This document shows positions 8,610 to 17,142 of a DNA stretch of 40,032 nt, piece by piece. The first letter of the stretch is position 1; each line of letters starts with the position of its first letter. The notes beneath the pieces were generated by a model. The model worked only from the letters and a program-made list of their open reading frames with translations, searched no databases and was not told where the DNA came from. Position numbers and translations under genes: made by a program. The stretch is from an uncultured Muribaculaceae bacterium (GTDB taxonomy: Bacteria; Bacteroidota; Bacteroidia; Bacteroidales; Muribaculaceae), in NCBI GenBank assembly GCA_910584525.1, contig CAJUAT010000006.1:29159-69190 (forward strand). Reading direction: 5' to 3'.

Positions 8610-9803
8610 GTGAAAGGATTAAAAAAGAACATCGACAAGATCAAGCCGCAATTCGAGGAGGGGGGCAGATTTTCGAAACTGCAATCCGTGTTCGACGGCT
8701 TCTATACCTTCTTGTTCACCCCTAACGAGACGGGGAAGACAGGTGTTCACATCCACGACAGCAACGACTCCAAGCGGGCGATGATCACGGTGGTGATAGC
8801 CCTGCTCCCCTGCTGTCTCTTCGGTATGTGGAACATTGGTCTGCAGCATTATATGGCCATCGGGAGTCCCGACAGAGATTTGTTCACCCTCTTCTTCTAT
8901 GGTTTCTTTGCCGTACTCCCCCAGATATTCACGGCCTACATAGTAGGTCTGGGCATCGAGTTCATAGTGGCGCAGATACGCCATGAAGAGATCCAGGAGG
9001 GCTTTCTGGTATCGGGAATACTGATACCGATGATATGTCCTGTTGACACGCCGAGCTGGATGCTTGCCATAGCGGTTGCATTCGCGGTGATCTTCGCCAA
9101 AGAGGTATTCGGAGGCACCGGCTACAACTTCCTCAACGTGGCGTTGGTGACCCGCGCCTTCCTCTTCTTCAGCTATCCTTCGAAGATGAGCGGCGACCAT
9201 GTGTTCGTGAAGCTTGGCGGCCAGCCGGGCATCGACAGCTTCAGCGGCGCCACGCCGCTCGGACAGCTCGCGGCACAGACGGAACCCTCGGCAGTTGTAA
9301 CCAATGTGGTGGGCGACCCGCTGAGCTATACCGACATATTCCTGGGTCTCTATCCCGGCTCGTGGGGTGAAACGTCGTGCCTCTGCATCTTCATAGGCAT
9401 GGCCATTCTACTGCTGTCGGGTGTAGCCAACTGGCGTATCATCATCTCCGGACTCCTGGGAGGATTCCTTATGGCGCTCGTGGCGCACAACTGGCAGTCG
9501 CCGCTCTATCCCTGCACATATCTGCAGCCTCTCGAGCAGCTGGGCCTCGGCGGTTTCCTTTTCGCCATCACCTTCATGGCCACCGACCCGGTGACTGCCT
9601 GCCGCACCAGGACTGGTCAATACATATACGGCGCTCTAATCGGTATCATAGCCATACTGATACGCTGCTACAACACGGGCTATCCCGAGGGCGCGATGCT
9701 CGCCGTGCTCCTGATGAACTGCTTCGCTCCGCTGATCGACTACTGCGTGGTGAACGCCAATATACGCAAACGTATGCGCCGCTTGACGGTCCGCAACATC
9801 TAA
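8610..9803 (+). CDS. nqrB: Na+-translocating NADH:quinone oxidoreductase subunit B
   Basis: NqrB is the large membrane subunit, with covalently bound FMN and riboflavin. I chose the GTG at 8610, giving 397 residues. The protein then begins (V)KGLKKNIDKIKPQFEEGG, which matches the normal NqrB N-terminus. The ATG at 8532 would add 26 unrelated residues and overlap nqrA by 38 bases. Multiple membrane segments follow. The flavinylation motif SGATPL is present, with T215 as the predicted FMN-linked threonine. The next gene starts 10 bases downstream. Confidence 0.94.
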   Translation: MKGLKKNIDKIKPQFEEGGRFSKLQSVFDGFYTFLFTPNETGKTGVHIHDSNDSKRAMITVVIALLPCCLFGMWNIGLQHYMAIGSPDRDLFTLFFYGFFAVLPQIFTAYIVGLGIEFIVAQIRHEEIQEGFLVSGILIPMICPVDTPSWMLAIAVAFAVIFAKEVFGGTGYNFLNVALVTRAFLFFSYPSKMSGDHVFVKLGGQPGIDSFSGATPLGQLAAQTEPSAVVTNVVGDPLSYTDIFLGLYPGSWGETSCLCIFIGMAILLLSGVANWRIIISGLLGGFLMALVAHNWQSPLYPCTYLQPLEQLGLGGFLFAITFMATDPVTACRTRTGQYIYGALIGIIAILIRCYNTGYPEGAMLAVLLMNCFAPLIDYCVVNANIRKRMRRLTVRNI

Positions 9804-9813
9804 ACTTACTGTC

Positions 9814-10530
9814 ATGAACCGTCAAAGCAATACTTATACCATCCTCTACTCCGCAGCTCTCGTGGTGCTCGTGGGTGTGGCACTGTCGGTGATTTACCAG
9901 GCACTGAAGCCCCGGCAGGACGAGAACATAATGAACGACACGCGGCGACAGATACTTGCCGCCGCCCTCCTGACGCCCGCCGAAGGGCAGACGATAACCG
10001 ACCTCTGGAAAGAACATATCGTCAGCGACTATATCGTCAACGACAAAGGGAAGAAAATCGACGCGGGCGTAAGCCCCGACAAGGTGAATCTCGCCCAGGA
10101 AGTCAAGAAGCCTGCGGCTGAGCGTCTGCTCCCCGTATATGAATGCCAGACCGACAAGGGTATCAAATATATCCTGCCTGTCTACGGAGCCGGCCTGTGG
10201 GGACCGATATGGGGCTATGTGGCCTTCGACAGCAACGGTGACACCATCTACGGAGCCTACTTCGCTCACCAGGGCGAGACTCCCGGACTCGGCGCCGAAA
10301 TAGAGAAACCTGCCTTCCAGAAGCAATTTGAAGGCAAGGATGTCTTCGCTGCCGACGGCACATTCCAGAGCGTCAAAGTGGTGAAAGCCGGCCAGGAACC
10401 TGCCGACGCCGCTTATGTTCACGCCATTTCCGGCGGCACCATCACCTCTCAGGGTGTGCAGAAAATGCTCCTCAATTCCTTGGAACCTTACACGGCATTC
10501 CTCGCCGCCTTAAAAGCTGACAACAAATGA
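9814..10530 (+). CDS. nqrC: Na+-translocating NADH:quinone oxidoreductase subunit C
   Basis: NqrC carries a covalent FMN on the periplasmic side. The 238-residue protein has one N-terminal membrane helix (about 9-28) and an FMN-binding domain. The acceptor motif reads SGGTIT (206-211), with T209 the predicted FMN-linked residue. The usual motif is SGAT, so Gly replaces Ala here. The C-terminal end overlaps nqrD by four bases (ATGA), indicating coupled translation. An ApbE-type flavin transferase is needed for maturation and is not in this window. Confidence 0.94.
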   Translation: MNRQSNTYTILYSAALVVLVGVALSVIYQALKPRQDENIMNDTRRQILAAALLTPAEGQTITDLWKEHIVSDYIVNDKGKKIDAGVSPDKVNLAQEVKKPAAERLLPVYECQTDKGIKYILPVYGAGLWGPIWGYVAFDSNGDTIYGAYFAHQGETPGLGAEIEKPAFQKQFEGKDVFAADGTFQSVKVVKAGQEPADAAYVHAISGGTITSQGVQKMLLNSLEPYTAFLAALKADNK

Positions 10531-11150
10531 ACTGGAAAAAATCATTCATACCGTTTGTAAATCCGTTGTCGAAAGACAATCCGGTGATTGTACAGATTCT
10601 GGGCATCTGCTCGGCACTTGCCGTGACGGCTAAAATGGAGCCGGCGGTAGTGATGACCATCTCGGTGACGGCCGTGCTCGCCTTCGCCAACGTGATAATC
10701 TCGCTGATGCGCAAGACCATCCCCTCCTCCATACGCATCATCGTGCAGCTTGTGGTGGTGGCCGCTCTGGTAGTGATTGTGGACCAGGTGCTGAAAGCCT
10801 ACACCTACGATGTCAGCAAGGCTCTGTCGGTGTTCATAGGCCTGATAATCACCAACTGTATCATCATGGGCCGGCTGGAGGCCTTCGCGCTCAACAACCG
10901 TCCATGGCCCGCCTTCCTCGACGGTGTCGGTAACGGCCTCGGCTATGGCCTCATTCTTATAATCACGAGCTTCTTCCGCGAACTCTTCGGTAGCGGTACC
11001 CTCTTCGGATGTCAGGTATTCCCCGACTGGTGGTATGAGGCCGGATACATGAACAATGGCCTGATGATACTTCCTCCCATGGCTCTGATAGTAGTGGCTT
11101 GCATCATTTGGGCTCACCGCTCCGTAAACAAGGATCTTCAGGAAAAATAA
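10527..11150 (+). CDS. nqrD: Na+-translocating NADH:quinone oxidoreductase subunit D
   Basis: This is a 207-residue polytopic membrane subunit of the NQR complex (NqrDE/RnfAE family) with about six hydrophobic segments. Family landmarks include NPLSKDNPVIVQILGICSAL near the N-terminus and NCIIMGRLEAFAL in the middle. NqrD and NqrE are inverted homologues that together hold an Fe-S centre in the membrane. The start overlaps the nqrC stop, and nqrE follows after 20 bases. Confidence 0.95.
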   Translation: MNWKKSFIPFVNPLSKDNPVIVQILGICSALAVTAKMEPAVVMTISVTAVLAFANVIISLMRKTIPSSIRIIVQLVVVAALVVIVDQVLKAYTYDVSKALSVFIGLIITNCIIMGRLEAFALNNRPWPAFLDGVGNGLGYGLILIITSFFRELFGSGTLFGCQVFPDWWYEAGYMNNGLMILPPMALIVVACIIWAHRSVNKDLQEK

Positions 11151-11170
11151 CAGCAAACCCTCGATAGTAA

Positions 11171-11785
11171 ATGGAAAATCTTAATCTGTTCATACGGTCG
11201 ATATTCATCGACAACATGATATTCGCCTACTTCCTGGGAATGTGCTCTTATCTTGCCGTTTCCAAGAATGTGAAGACAGCCTTCGGGCTTGGCGTGGCGG
11301 TGACGTTCGTTCTTCTGATAGCCCTTCCGGTATGCTGGTGCATCAACGAGTATCTTCTCGTTCCGGGAGCCATGAGCTGGCTTGGCGAGGAATATGCCTC
11401 CACCGACATATCCTTTCTGGGATTGATAATGTTCATCGCCGTGATAGCTGCGCTGGTGCAGATTCTGGAGATGGTTATAGAGAAATATACACCGGCGCTT
11501 TACAATTCGCTGGGTATCTTCCTGCCGCTCATAGCGGTGAACTGTGCCATCCTCGGCGCGGTGCTGTTCATGCAGCAGCGTGAGTTCTCCAACGCCTGGA
11601 CAGCCACCGTCTACGGTGCCGGTTCCGGCATAGGTTGGCTGCTGGCCATAACATGCCTCGCCGCTATCCGCGAACGCCTCGACAATTCCAAGATTCCCGC
11701 CCCCCTGCGAGGTGTCGGAATCACTTTCATCATCACCGGCCTGATGGGTATTGCTTTCATGAGCTTCCTCGGCATCAAACTTTGA
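11171..11785 (+). CDS. nqrE: Na+-translocating NADH:quinone oxidoreductase subunit E
   Basis: This is a 204-residue polytopic membrane subunit paired with NqrD. It starts with the typical ENLNLFIRSIFIDNMIFAYF and contains the conserved GMCSYLAVSK. The later segment NCAILGAVLFM is the second Cys-containing half of the NqrD/E pattern. About six membrane helices are predicted. Seven bases separate its stop from nqrF. Confidence 0.95.
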   Translation: MENLNLFIRSIFIDNMIFAYFLGMCSYLAVSKNVKTAFGLGVAVTFVLLIALPVCWCINEYLLVPGAMSWLGEEYASTDISFLGLIMFIAVIAALVQILEMVIEKYTPALYNSLGIFLPLIAVNCAILGAVLFMQQREFSNAWTATVYGAGSGIGWLLAITCLAAIRERLDNSKIPAPLRGVGITFIITGLMGIAFMSFLGIKL

Positions 11786-11792
11786 AGTCATT

Positions 11793-13082
11793 ATGTGTAT
11801 CTGCGATATAATGTGGAATAATGTGATTGTCTCGGCACTCATCTTTCTGGTGATAGTGCTTGTGCTGACAATCATCCTGTTGGTATGCAAGCATCTGCTT
11901 GTAAATTCCGGGGAAGTTGCCATCGACATCAACGACGGGTCGAAGGTTCTGCATGCCCAGGCGGGCAAGACCCTTCTGGCCACGCTGGGCGACAATGGCG
12001 TGCATCTGTCGTCGGCATGCGGCGGCAAGGGTAGCTGCGGCCAGTGCAAGGTGCAGGTGATATCCGGCGGCGGAGATATCCTCCCCACCGAAACTGTGCA
12101 TTTCAGCCGTAAGGAAGTCAAGGACCACTGGCGCCTCGGCTGTCAGGTAAAGGTCAAAAACGACATGGCCATAAAGGTCAGCGAGTCGGCTCTCGATGTC
12201 AAGGAATGGGAATGCGAGGTGATCAGCAACAAGAATGTGGCCACCTTCATCAAGGAGTTCATTGTCAAGCTTCCCGAAGGCGAGCATATGAACTTCATAC
12301 CGGGCAGCTACGCCCAGATACGTATTCCGAAATACAGGATGAGCTACGACAAGGATATCGACAAAGACCTTATCGGCGCCGAATATCTGCCGGCATGGGA
12401 GAAATTCGGGCTGTTCACGCTCAATGCCTCCAACGACGAAGAGACAGTGCGCGCCTACTCGATGGCCAACTATCCCGAAGAGGGCGACCGCATCATGCTC
12501 ACCGTGCGCATAGCCACCCCTCCCTTCAAGCCGAAGCCTCAGGTGGGATTCCAGGATGTGCCGGCAGGTATAGCCTCCAGCTACATCTTCTCGCTAAAAC
12601 CGGGCGACAAGGTGATGATGTCGGGCCCTTACGGCGACTTCCACCCCATAGTCGACTCCAAAGCGGAGATGATATGGGTAGGCGGTGGTGCCGGTATGGC
12701 TCCCCTCCGCGCACAGATCATGTGGATGACGAAGACTCTGCATACCACCGACCGCAAGATGAGCTACTTCTACGGAGCCCGCGCCCTCAACGAAGTGTTC
12801 TATCTTCAGGACTTCCTGCAGCTTGAGAAGGAGTTCCCCAACTTCAAGTTCCATCTTGCCCTCGACCGTCCCGATCCGGCAGCGGATGCCGCCGGCGTCA
12901 AATATACGGCAGGGTTCGTGCACGACGTCATGTTCAAGACCTACCTCAAGGACCATCCGGCTCCAGAGGATATAGAATACTACATGTGCGGTCCCGGCCC
13001 CATGAGCAACGCCGTGAACAACATGCTCTATAACCTCGGCGTCGAGCCCTCGTCGATTCATTACGACAACTTCGGCGGATAA
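11793..13082 (+). CDS. nqrF: Na+-translocating NADH:quinone oxidoreductase subunit F (NADH dehydrogenase)
   Basis: NqrF oxidises NADH and feeds electrons into the complex. The 429-residue protein has an N-terminal membrane helix (about 11-34) and a ferredoxin-type [2Fe-2S] domain with C76, C82, C85 and C117. A flavin domain with RAYSMANYP and an NADH-binding segment GGGAGMAPLRAQ follow. An in-frame ATG at 11811 gives an N-terminus (MWNNVIV) closer to other NqrF proteins and may be the true start; it would shorten the protein by six residues. A short GC-rich hairpin (13073-13078 with 13086-13091) spans the stop codon. Confidence 0.95.
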   Translation: MCICDIMWNNVIVSALIFLVIVLVLTIILLVCKHLLVNSGEVAIDINDGSKVLHAQAGKTLLATLGDNGVHLSSACGGKGSCGQCKVQVISGGGDILPTETVHFSRKEVKDHWRLGCQVKVKNDMAIKVSESALDVKEWECEVISNKNVATFIKEFIVKLPEGEHMNFIPGSYAQIRIPKYRMSYDKDIDKDLIGAEYLPAWEKFGLFTLNASNDEETVRAYSMANYPEEGDRIMLTVRIATPPFKPKPQVGFQDVPAGIASSYIFSLKPGDKVMMSGPYGDFHPIVDSKAEMIWVGGGAGMAPLRAQIMWMTKTLHTTDRKMSYFYGARALNEVFYLQDFLQLEKEFPNFKFHLALDRPDPAADAAGVKYTAGFVHDVMFKTYLKDHPAPEDIEYYMCGPGPMSNAVNNMLYNLGVEPSSIHYDNFGG

Positions 13083-13157
13083 ATGCCGCCGTTCAAAGGA
13101 GTTATTGAACAGTTACAAGTTAAGACACTCTAATACCATATCACAATAAAAACGACA

Positions 13158-14438
13158 ATGAAGAGAGACAACGAGATCTTCGATATCATCGACCGGGAGC
13201 ATCTGCGCCAGCGTCGCGGTATCGAGCTGATAGCGAGCGAGAACTTTGTGAGCGACGAAGTAATGCGCGCCATGGGATCGTGCCTTACCAACAAATATGC
13301 CGAGGGATATCCTGGCAAGCGCTATTATGGCGGCTGCCAGATAGTTGACGAGGCAGAGGAGCTTGCCATAAGCCGTGCCAAGGAGCTGTTCGGCGCCGAG
13401 TGGGCCAACGTGCAGCCTCACAGCGGTGCCCAGGCCAATATGGCCGTGTTCATGGCCTGCCTCAAGCCGGGTGACAAGTTCATGGGCATGGACCTCAGCC
13501 ATGGCGGACATCTCAGCCACGGTAGCCCCGTCAACTTCTCGGGACTCATGTTCGAACCTATCAGCTACACTGTGGAGAAAGAGACGGGAAGAGTCAACTA
13601 CGAGGAGATGGAAGAGAAGGCACGCGCCGAGCGTCCCAAGCTCATAATAGCCGGAGCGAGCGCCTACTGTCGCGAATGGGACTATGCCCGCGTACGTCGT
13701 CTTGCCGATGAGATTGGAGCAATATTCATGGTCGACATGGCGCATCCCGCCGGTCTCATAGCCGCCGGATTGCTCGAAAATCCCGTGAAATATGCGCATA
13801 TCGTGACCACAACCACCCATAAGACTCTTCGCGGACCCCGCGGCGGTCTGATTCTCATGGGCAAGGATTTCGATAACCCATGGGGCAAAAAGACTCCCAA
13901 GGGCGAAATCAAGAAAATGTCGCAGCTTCTCGATTCCGCAGTATTCCCCGGAGTTCAGGGCGGCCCTCTGGAGCATGTCATAGCCGCCAAGGCCGTGGCT
14001 TTCGGCGAAGCTCTCCAGCCGGAGTGGAAAGAGTATGCCATACAGGTACGCAAGAACGCCCAGGCACTGGCCGACGCTCTGATGCGCCGTGGCTACAAGC
14101 TTATCAGCGACGGTACCGACAATCACTGCATGCTCGTGGACCTGCGTACCAAATTCCCCGAGATGAGCGGCAAGAAAGCCGAGAGAGTGCTCGTGGAAGC
14201 CGACATTACTGCCAACAAGAATATGGTGCCTTACGACACCCGCAGCCCATTCCTGACTTCCGGTCTGCGCTTCGGAACCGCCGCCATTACCACCCGCGGC
14301 GCCAAGGAAGACCTTATGGAGACCATTGCCGACTTCATCGACAGAGTCCTTTCCGACCCCGACAACGAGGATAACATCCGCGCCGTCAGAACGGAAGTTA
14401 ACGAACTGATGAACGAATATCCCATGTTCGCGTGGTAA
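13158..14438 (+). CDS. glyA: Serine hydroxymethyltransferase
   Basis: GlyA is a PLP enzyme that interconverts serine and glycine and supplies methylene-tetrahydrofolate. The 426-residue length is normal. Near the N-terminus are IELIASENFVS and the segment NKYAEGYPGKRYYGG. The PLP lysine is K222 in TTTTHKTLRGPRGG. No consensus promoter is visible in the 75 bases after nqrF, so it may be read partly from the nqr transcript. A long hairpin follows the gene. Confidence 0.96.
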   Translation: MKRDNEIFDIIDREHLRQRRGIELIASENFVSDEVMRAMGSCLTNKYAEGYPGKRYYGGCQIVDEAEELAISRAKELFGAEWANVQPHSGAQANMAVFMACLKPGDKFMGMDLSHGGHLSHGSPVNFSGLMFEPISYTVEKETGRVNYEEMEEKARAERPKLIIAGASAYCREWDYARVRRLADEIGAIFMVDMAHPAGLIAAGLLENPVKYAHIVTTTTHKTLRGPRGGLILMGKDFDNPWGKKTPKGEIKKMSQLLDSAVFPGVQGGPLEHVIAAKAVAFGEALQPEWKEYAIQVRKNAQALADALMRRGYKLISDGTDNHCMLVDLRTKFPEMSGKKAERVLVEADITANKNMVPYDTRSPFLTSGLRFGTAAITTRGAKEDLMETIADFIDRVLSDPDNEDNIRAVRTEVNELMNEYPMFAW

Positions 14439-14456
14439 TAACGCAAAACCAACCGT

Positions 14457-14487
14457 CAGGAGCGACAGCATGAGGCTGTCGCTCCTG
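14457..14487 (+). terminator. Hairpin between glyA and bioD
   Basis: A perfect 13-bp stem (14457-14469 with 14475-14487) encloses the loop ATGAG. It is followed by AAATAATC rather than a T-run, so it may act as an attenuator or RNA-stability element rather than a full terminator. It sits 18 bases after the glyA stop codon. Confidence 0.6.
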
Positions 14488-14501
14488 AAATAATCATCTA
14501 T

Positions 14502-15143
14502 ATGAAAATCAATTGGCCCGAACGACTCTTCATCACAGGCATTGACACCGACGCAGGAAAAAGCTACGCCACAGGGTGGCTCGCACGCATAATGATGCAC
14601 GACGGTTGCAATGTCATCACTCAGAAATTCGTACAGACAGGCAATCGTGAGTTCTCCGAGGACATACAGGTGCACAGGAACATCATGGGCATAGAGCCCC
14701 AGAACGTGGACCTTCTGCACTATACCGCTCCCCTCATCTACAGCTACCCGGCATCGCCCGAACTTGCCGCACGTATCGACGGCACTGAAGTGGACCTGAA
14801 GGTTATCGACCAGGCCACCGACATTCTGGCATCTCAATATTCCAACGTGCTCATCGAAGGTGCCGGAGGCGTCATGGTGCCTCTCAAAGGCGAATACCTT
14901 ACCATCGACTATATCCACGACAGGAAGCTGCCGGTTGTGCTCGTCACCAACTCCAAGCTCGGTTCAATCAACCATACTTTACTGACACTCAACGCCCTCA
15001 GAGACAAGCATATAGAGCTTTATGCCGTGATTTTCAACCATTATTTCGACAAGGACAAAACCATAGCCTCCGACACCCACAATTATGTGAAAAGATGGGT
15101 GGAGACGCATTTTCCCCAGACTCTCTTCCTTGACATGCAATGA
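14502..15143 (+). CDS. bioD: Dethiobiotin synthetase
   Basis: BioD closes the ureido ring of dethiobiotin from 7,8-diaminopelargonic acid, CO2 and ATP, the step before BioB. The 213-residue protein has the family P-loop GIDTDAGKS (13-21, K20), a variant of the usual GTDTxxGKT with Ile at the second position. It also has the conserved EGAGGVMVPL. It lies apart from the other biotin genes of this window (20954-24735), downstream of glyA and 41 bases before the exonuclease gene. Confidence 0.92.
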   Translation: MKINWPERLFITGIDTDAGKSYATGWLARIMMHDGCNVITQKFVQTGNREFSEDIQVHRNIMGIEPQNVDLLHYTAPLIYSYPASPELAARIDGTEVDLKVIDQATDILASQYSNVLIEGAGGVMVPLKGEYLTIDYIHDRKLPVVLVTNSKLGSINHTLLTLNALRDKHIELYAVIFNHYFDKDKTIASDTHNYVKRWVETHFPQTLFLDMQ

Positions 15144-15184
15144 AATCCGACACCTAACAACCCTGAATATCGCGCTTTAATAAT

Positions 15185-15838
15185 ATGGAAACAGACACAA
15201 ACATACAGGTACCCGTCCGATACAAAGTCAGTATCTCCAAAGAAGAACTTGCCACTCTTCCCATAGCATCATATCCGGGTCGTATAGTCATGGTGGATTC
15301 CGACGAAGATGTGATTAATGCGGTCGATACGCTGCGCAAAGAAACGGTCATAGGCTTCGACACGGAGACCAAGCCCAGTTTCAAACGGGGACGATCCAAC
15401 AATGTGGCTCTGCTACAGCTTTCAACTCATGAGACATGCTTCCTGTTCCGTCTCAACCACATAGGACTTCATGACCGGGTGCGGAGCCTGCTTGAAGACA
15501 GCAACATTCTGAAAATCGGTGTATCCATACACGATGACTTCCATAACCTGCGCAAACTCTACAATCTGGAACCTGCCGGCTTCATCGACCTGCAGAGCTA
15601 TGTGAAGGATTTTGAGATTGCCGACAACAGTCTCGCCCGCATCTACGCTATTCTTTTCGGGCGTCGCATATCCAAGGGACAACGCCTTACAAACTGGGAG
15701 GCCAATCATCTCACCAACCATCAGCAGGAATATGCCTCGCTCGACGCCTATGCCTGCATACAGATCTACGACCTTCTTACCAGCCAGGGTTTCAATCCCG
15801 CGCAGTCGCCATATTACCGTCCTGTTGAAGATAAATAA
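15185..15838 (+). CDS. DEDDy-type 3'-5' exonuclease domain protein
   Basis: This is a 217-residue single-domain exonuclease of the RNase D/WRN group. The catalytic residues can be followed: D59 and E61 in FDTET, an Asp in VSIHDD (117-118), and Y183 with D187 in YASLDAYA. It lacks the HRDC domains of RNase D and the helicase of WRN. It may process RNA 3' ends or DNA, which sequence alone does not decide. It sits three bases before the next small gene. Confidence 0.88.
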   Translation: METDTNIQVPVRYKVSISKEELATLPIASYPGRIVMVDSDEDVINAVDTLRKETVIGFDTETKPSFKRGRSNNVALLQLSTHETCFLFRLNHIGLHDRVRSLLEDSNILKIGVSIHDDFHNLRKLYNLEPAGFIDLQSYVKDFEIADNSLARIYAILFGRRISKGQRLTNWEANHLTNHQQEYASLDAYACIQIYDLLTSQGFNPAQSPYYRPVEDK

Positions 15839-15841
15839 GTC

Positions 15842-16033
15842 ATGAAACGAAGGATACCACGCTCTCAATGGCTGCCGGCACTGCTGCTGGTATATATGCT
15901 TGCCATGGGCCTCTATTTCGGCCGCGACCTCATTGAGCAGGGCGAAACCATGCGTCTTGTAATTGTTTCGGCTGTGGAGGTTCTTCTGATTACTGCGTTA
16001 TATTTTTTCCTCCGAAAAAAAGAGAAGGGATAA
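15842..16033 (+). CDS. Small two-helix membrane protein
   Basis: This 63-residue protein has a basic N-terminus (KRRIPR), two hydrophobic helices (about 10-26 and 38-57) and a Lys-rich end (RKKEKG). It begins three bases after the exonuclease stop, so it is probably translated from the same message. Its last 36 bases overlap the 3' end of the convergent phosphoesterase gene on the other strand. The family is not recognised and no function can be assigned. Confidence 0.65.
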   Translation: MKRRIPRSQWLPALLLVYMLAMGLYFGRDLIEQGETMRLVIVSAVEVLLITALYFFLRKKEKG

Positions 16034-16753
16034 TTCATTGCCGTCCCATACGGCATAGGAGAATGAAGAGAGCCATTCTCCGAGCACTATCATGCGTGCC
16101 TGCGGAGCGAGCCTGATGTCGCGCAGCAGGTGCAGATGTCCGTAGATGAAATAATTGGTATCCGGATGCTGACGGAGATAATCGTTACTGAAATCGAGGA
16201 TATTATTCATCATCCTGTCGGCTTCCTTGGGAGTAGGAAGGCCGTTTGCAGCCAGACGGCTGTGGCGCGACCAATTATAGGCGAAAGGCACTGTCCATCG
16301 CGGATGTATCATGCTGTAAGCCTTCTGGCATATACGGCTGCGGAAAAGCTTGCGGAGTATCCTGAAAGATGGGACAAGGCGCCCTATTCCGTCGCCATGC
16401 GTCATGAGAAACTTACGGCCGTCGATTTTTTCCACAAGTACGCCGTCCACAACCTCCACGCCTAATTCCGAGGGAAGATAGTCGTAAATCCATATGTCAT
16501 GGTTGCCAATGAACCATACCACCCTCACCCCACTGTCGGTAAGCTCGGCGAGCTTGCCGAAAAAGCGCACGAAACCGCGTGGCACCACATAACGGTACTC
16601 ATACCAATAGTCGAGGATGTCGCCGAGGAGATAAATCACGTCGGCGTCATGCGCGATAGAGTCGAGGAACCGCACCACGCGCAGTTCCCGTTCACGGGAG
16701 TCCTCGAAATAGGGAGCTCCCAGATGCAGGTCGCTGAGAAAATAGGCTTTCAC
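15998..16753 (-). CDS. lpxH: LpxH-like UDP-2,3-diacylglucosamine pyrophosphohydrolase family phosphoesterase
   Basis: This is a 251-residue calcineurin-type metallophosphoesterase. All metal-binding motifs are present: SDLHLG (D8, H10), GDILDYW (D45), GNHD (84-86), THGD (H119) and GHLH (H206, H208). In lipid A synthesis LpxH cleaves UDP-2,3-diacylglucosamine to lipid X at the inner membrane. Bacteroidetes often have more than one member of this group, so the exact substrate is an inference. It is the last gene of a minus-strand operon with a DUF59 protein and two outer-membrane barrels. Its 3' end overlaps the convergent gene at 15842-16033. Confidence 0.82.
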   Translation of the reverse strand: MKAYFLSDLHLGAPYFEDSRERELRVVRFLDSIAHDADVIYLLGDILDYWYEYRYVVPRGFVRFFGKLAELTDSGVRVVWFIGNHDIWIYDYLPSELGVEVVDGVLVEKIDGRKFLMTHGDGIGRLVPSFRILRKLFRSRICQKAYSMIHPRWTVPFAYNWSRHSRLAANGLPTPKEADRMMNNILDFSNDYLRQHPDTNYFIYGHLHLLRDIRLAPQARMIVLGEWLSSFSYAVWDGNELSLLFFSEEKI

Positions 16754-16781
16754 TGAGGAGTATTTACAAAAATCCTCCCTG

Positions 16782-17135
16782 TCAGAGGAAACCCAGTTCC
16801 AGCTTGGCCTCCTCGGTCATCATGTCCTGATTCCATTCAGGCTCGAACACCAGACGCAGGTCAACCTTTTCAGGGCCTTCGATACTTACCAGTTTCTGGC
16901 GTACATCCTCGAGGAGAAAATCGGCCGCGGGGCATGAGGGAGCCGTGAGCGTCATCTCCACATGCAGCGTTTTTGTACACGTCTCATACTCTACTTTGTA
17001 GATAAGCCCCAGGTCATAAATATTTACCGGAATCTCGGGATCATAAACAGTCTTGAGCAGTTCTATGGCCTTTTCCTCAATGTTCAGGGCCTCGCTTTCC
17101 TTGGGTGGCAATACGTTTCCGTTAGTTTCATCCAT
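16782..17135 (-). CDS. DUF59/MIP18-family iron-sulfur cluster assembly factor
   Basis: This is a 117-residue protein of the SufT/PaaD/MIP18 group, which helps mature or load Fe-S clusters. The signature DPEIPVNIYDLGLIY occupies about 32-46, and the conserved cysteine is C68 in TAPSCPA. An acidic N-terminal extension (1-18) precedes the domain. The gene lies seven bases downstream of a PorT-like barrel gene and 28 bases upstream of the LpxH-like gene. No other suf genes are visible nearby. Confidence 0.88.
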   Translation of the reverse strand: MDETNGNVLPPKESEALNIEEKAIELLKTVYDPEIPVNIYDLGLIYKVEYETCTKTLHVEMTLTAPSCPAADFLLEDVRQKLVSIEGPEKVDLRLVFEPEWNQDMMTEEAKLELGFL

Positions 17136-17142
17136 GGCGTAA

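Noticed and set aside
13073..13091. Hairpin over the nqrF stop codon as a terminator
   Set aside because: The stem is only six base pairs and is not followed by a T-run. It may be chance in GC-rich DNA.
13113..14918. Long minus-strand open frame opposite glyA and bioD
   Set aside because: The plus strand holds two clear enzymes with all active-site motifs. The antisense frame has no family features and reflects codon bias in GC-rich coding DNA.
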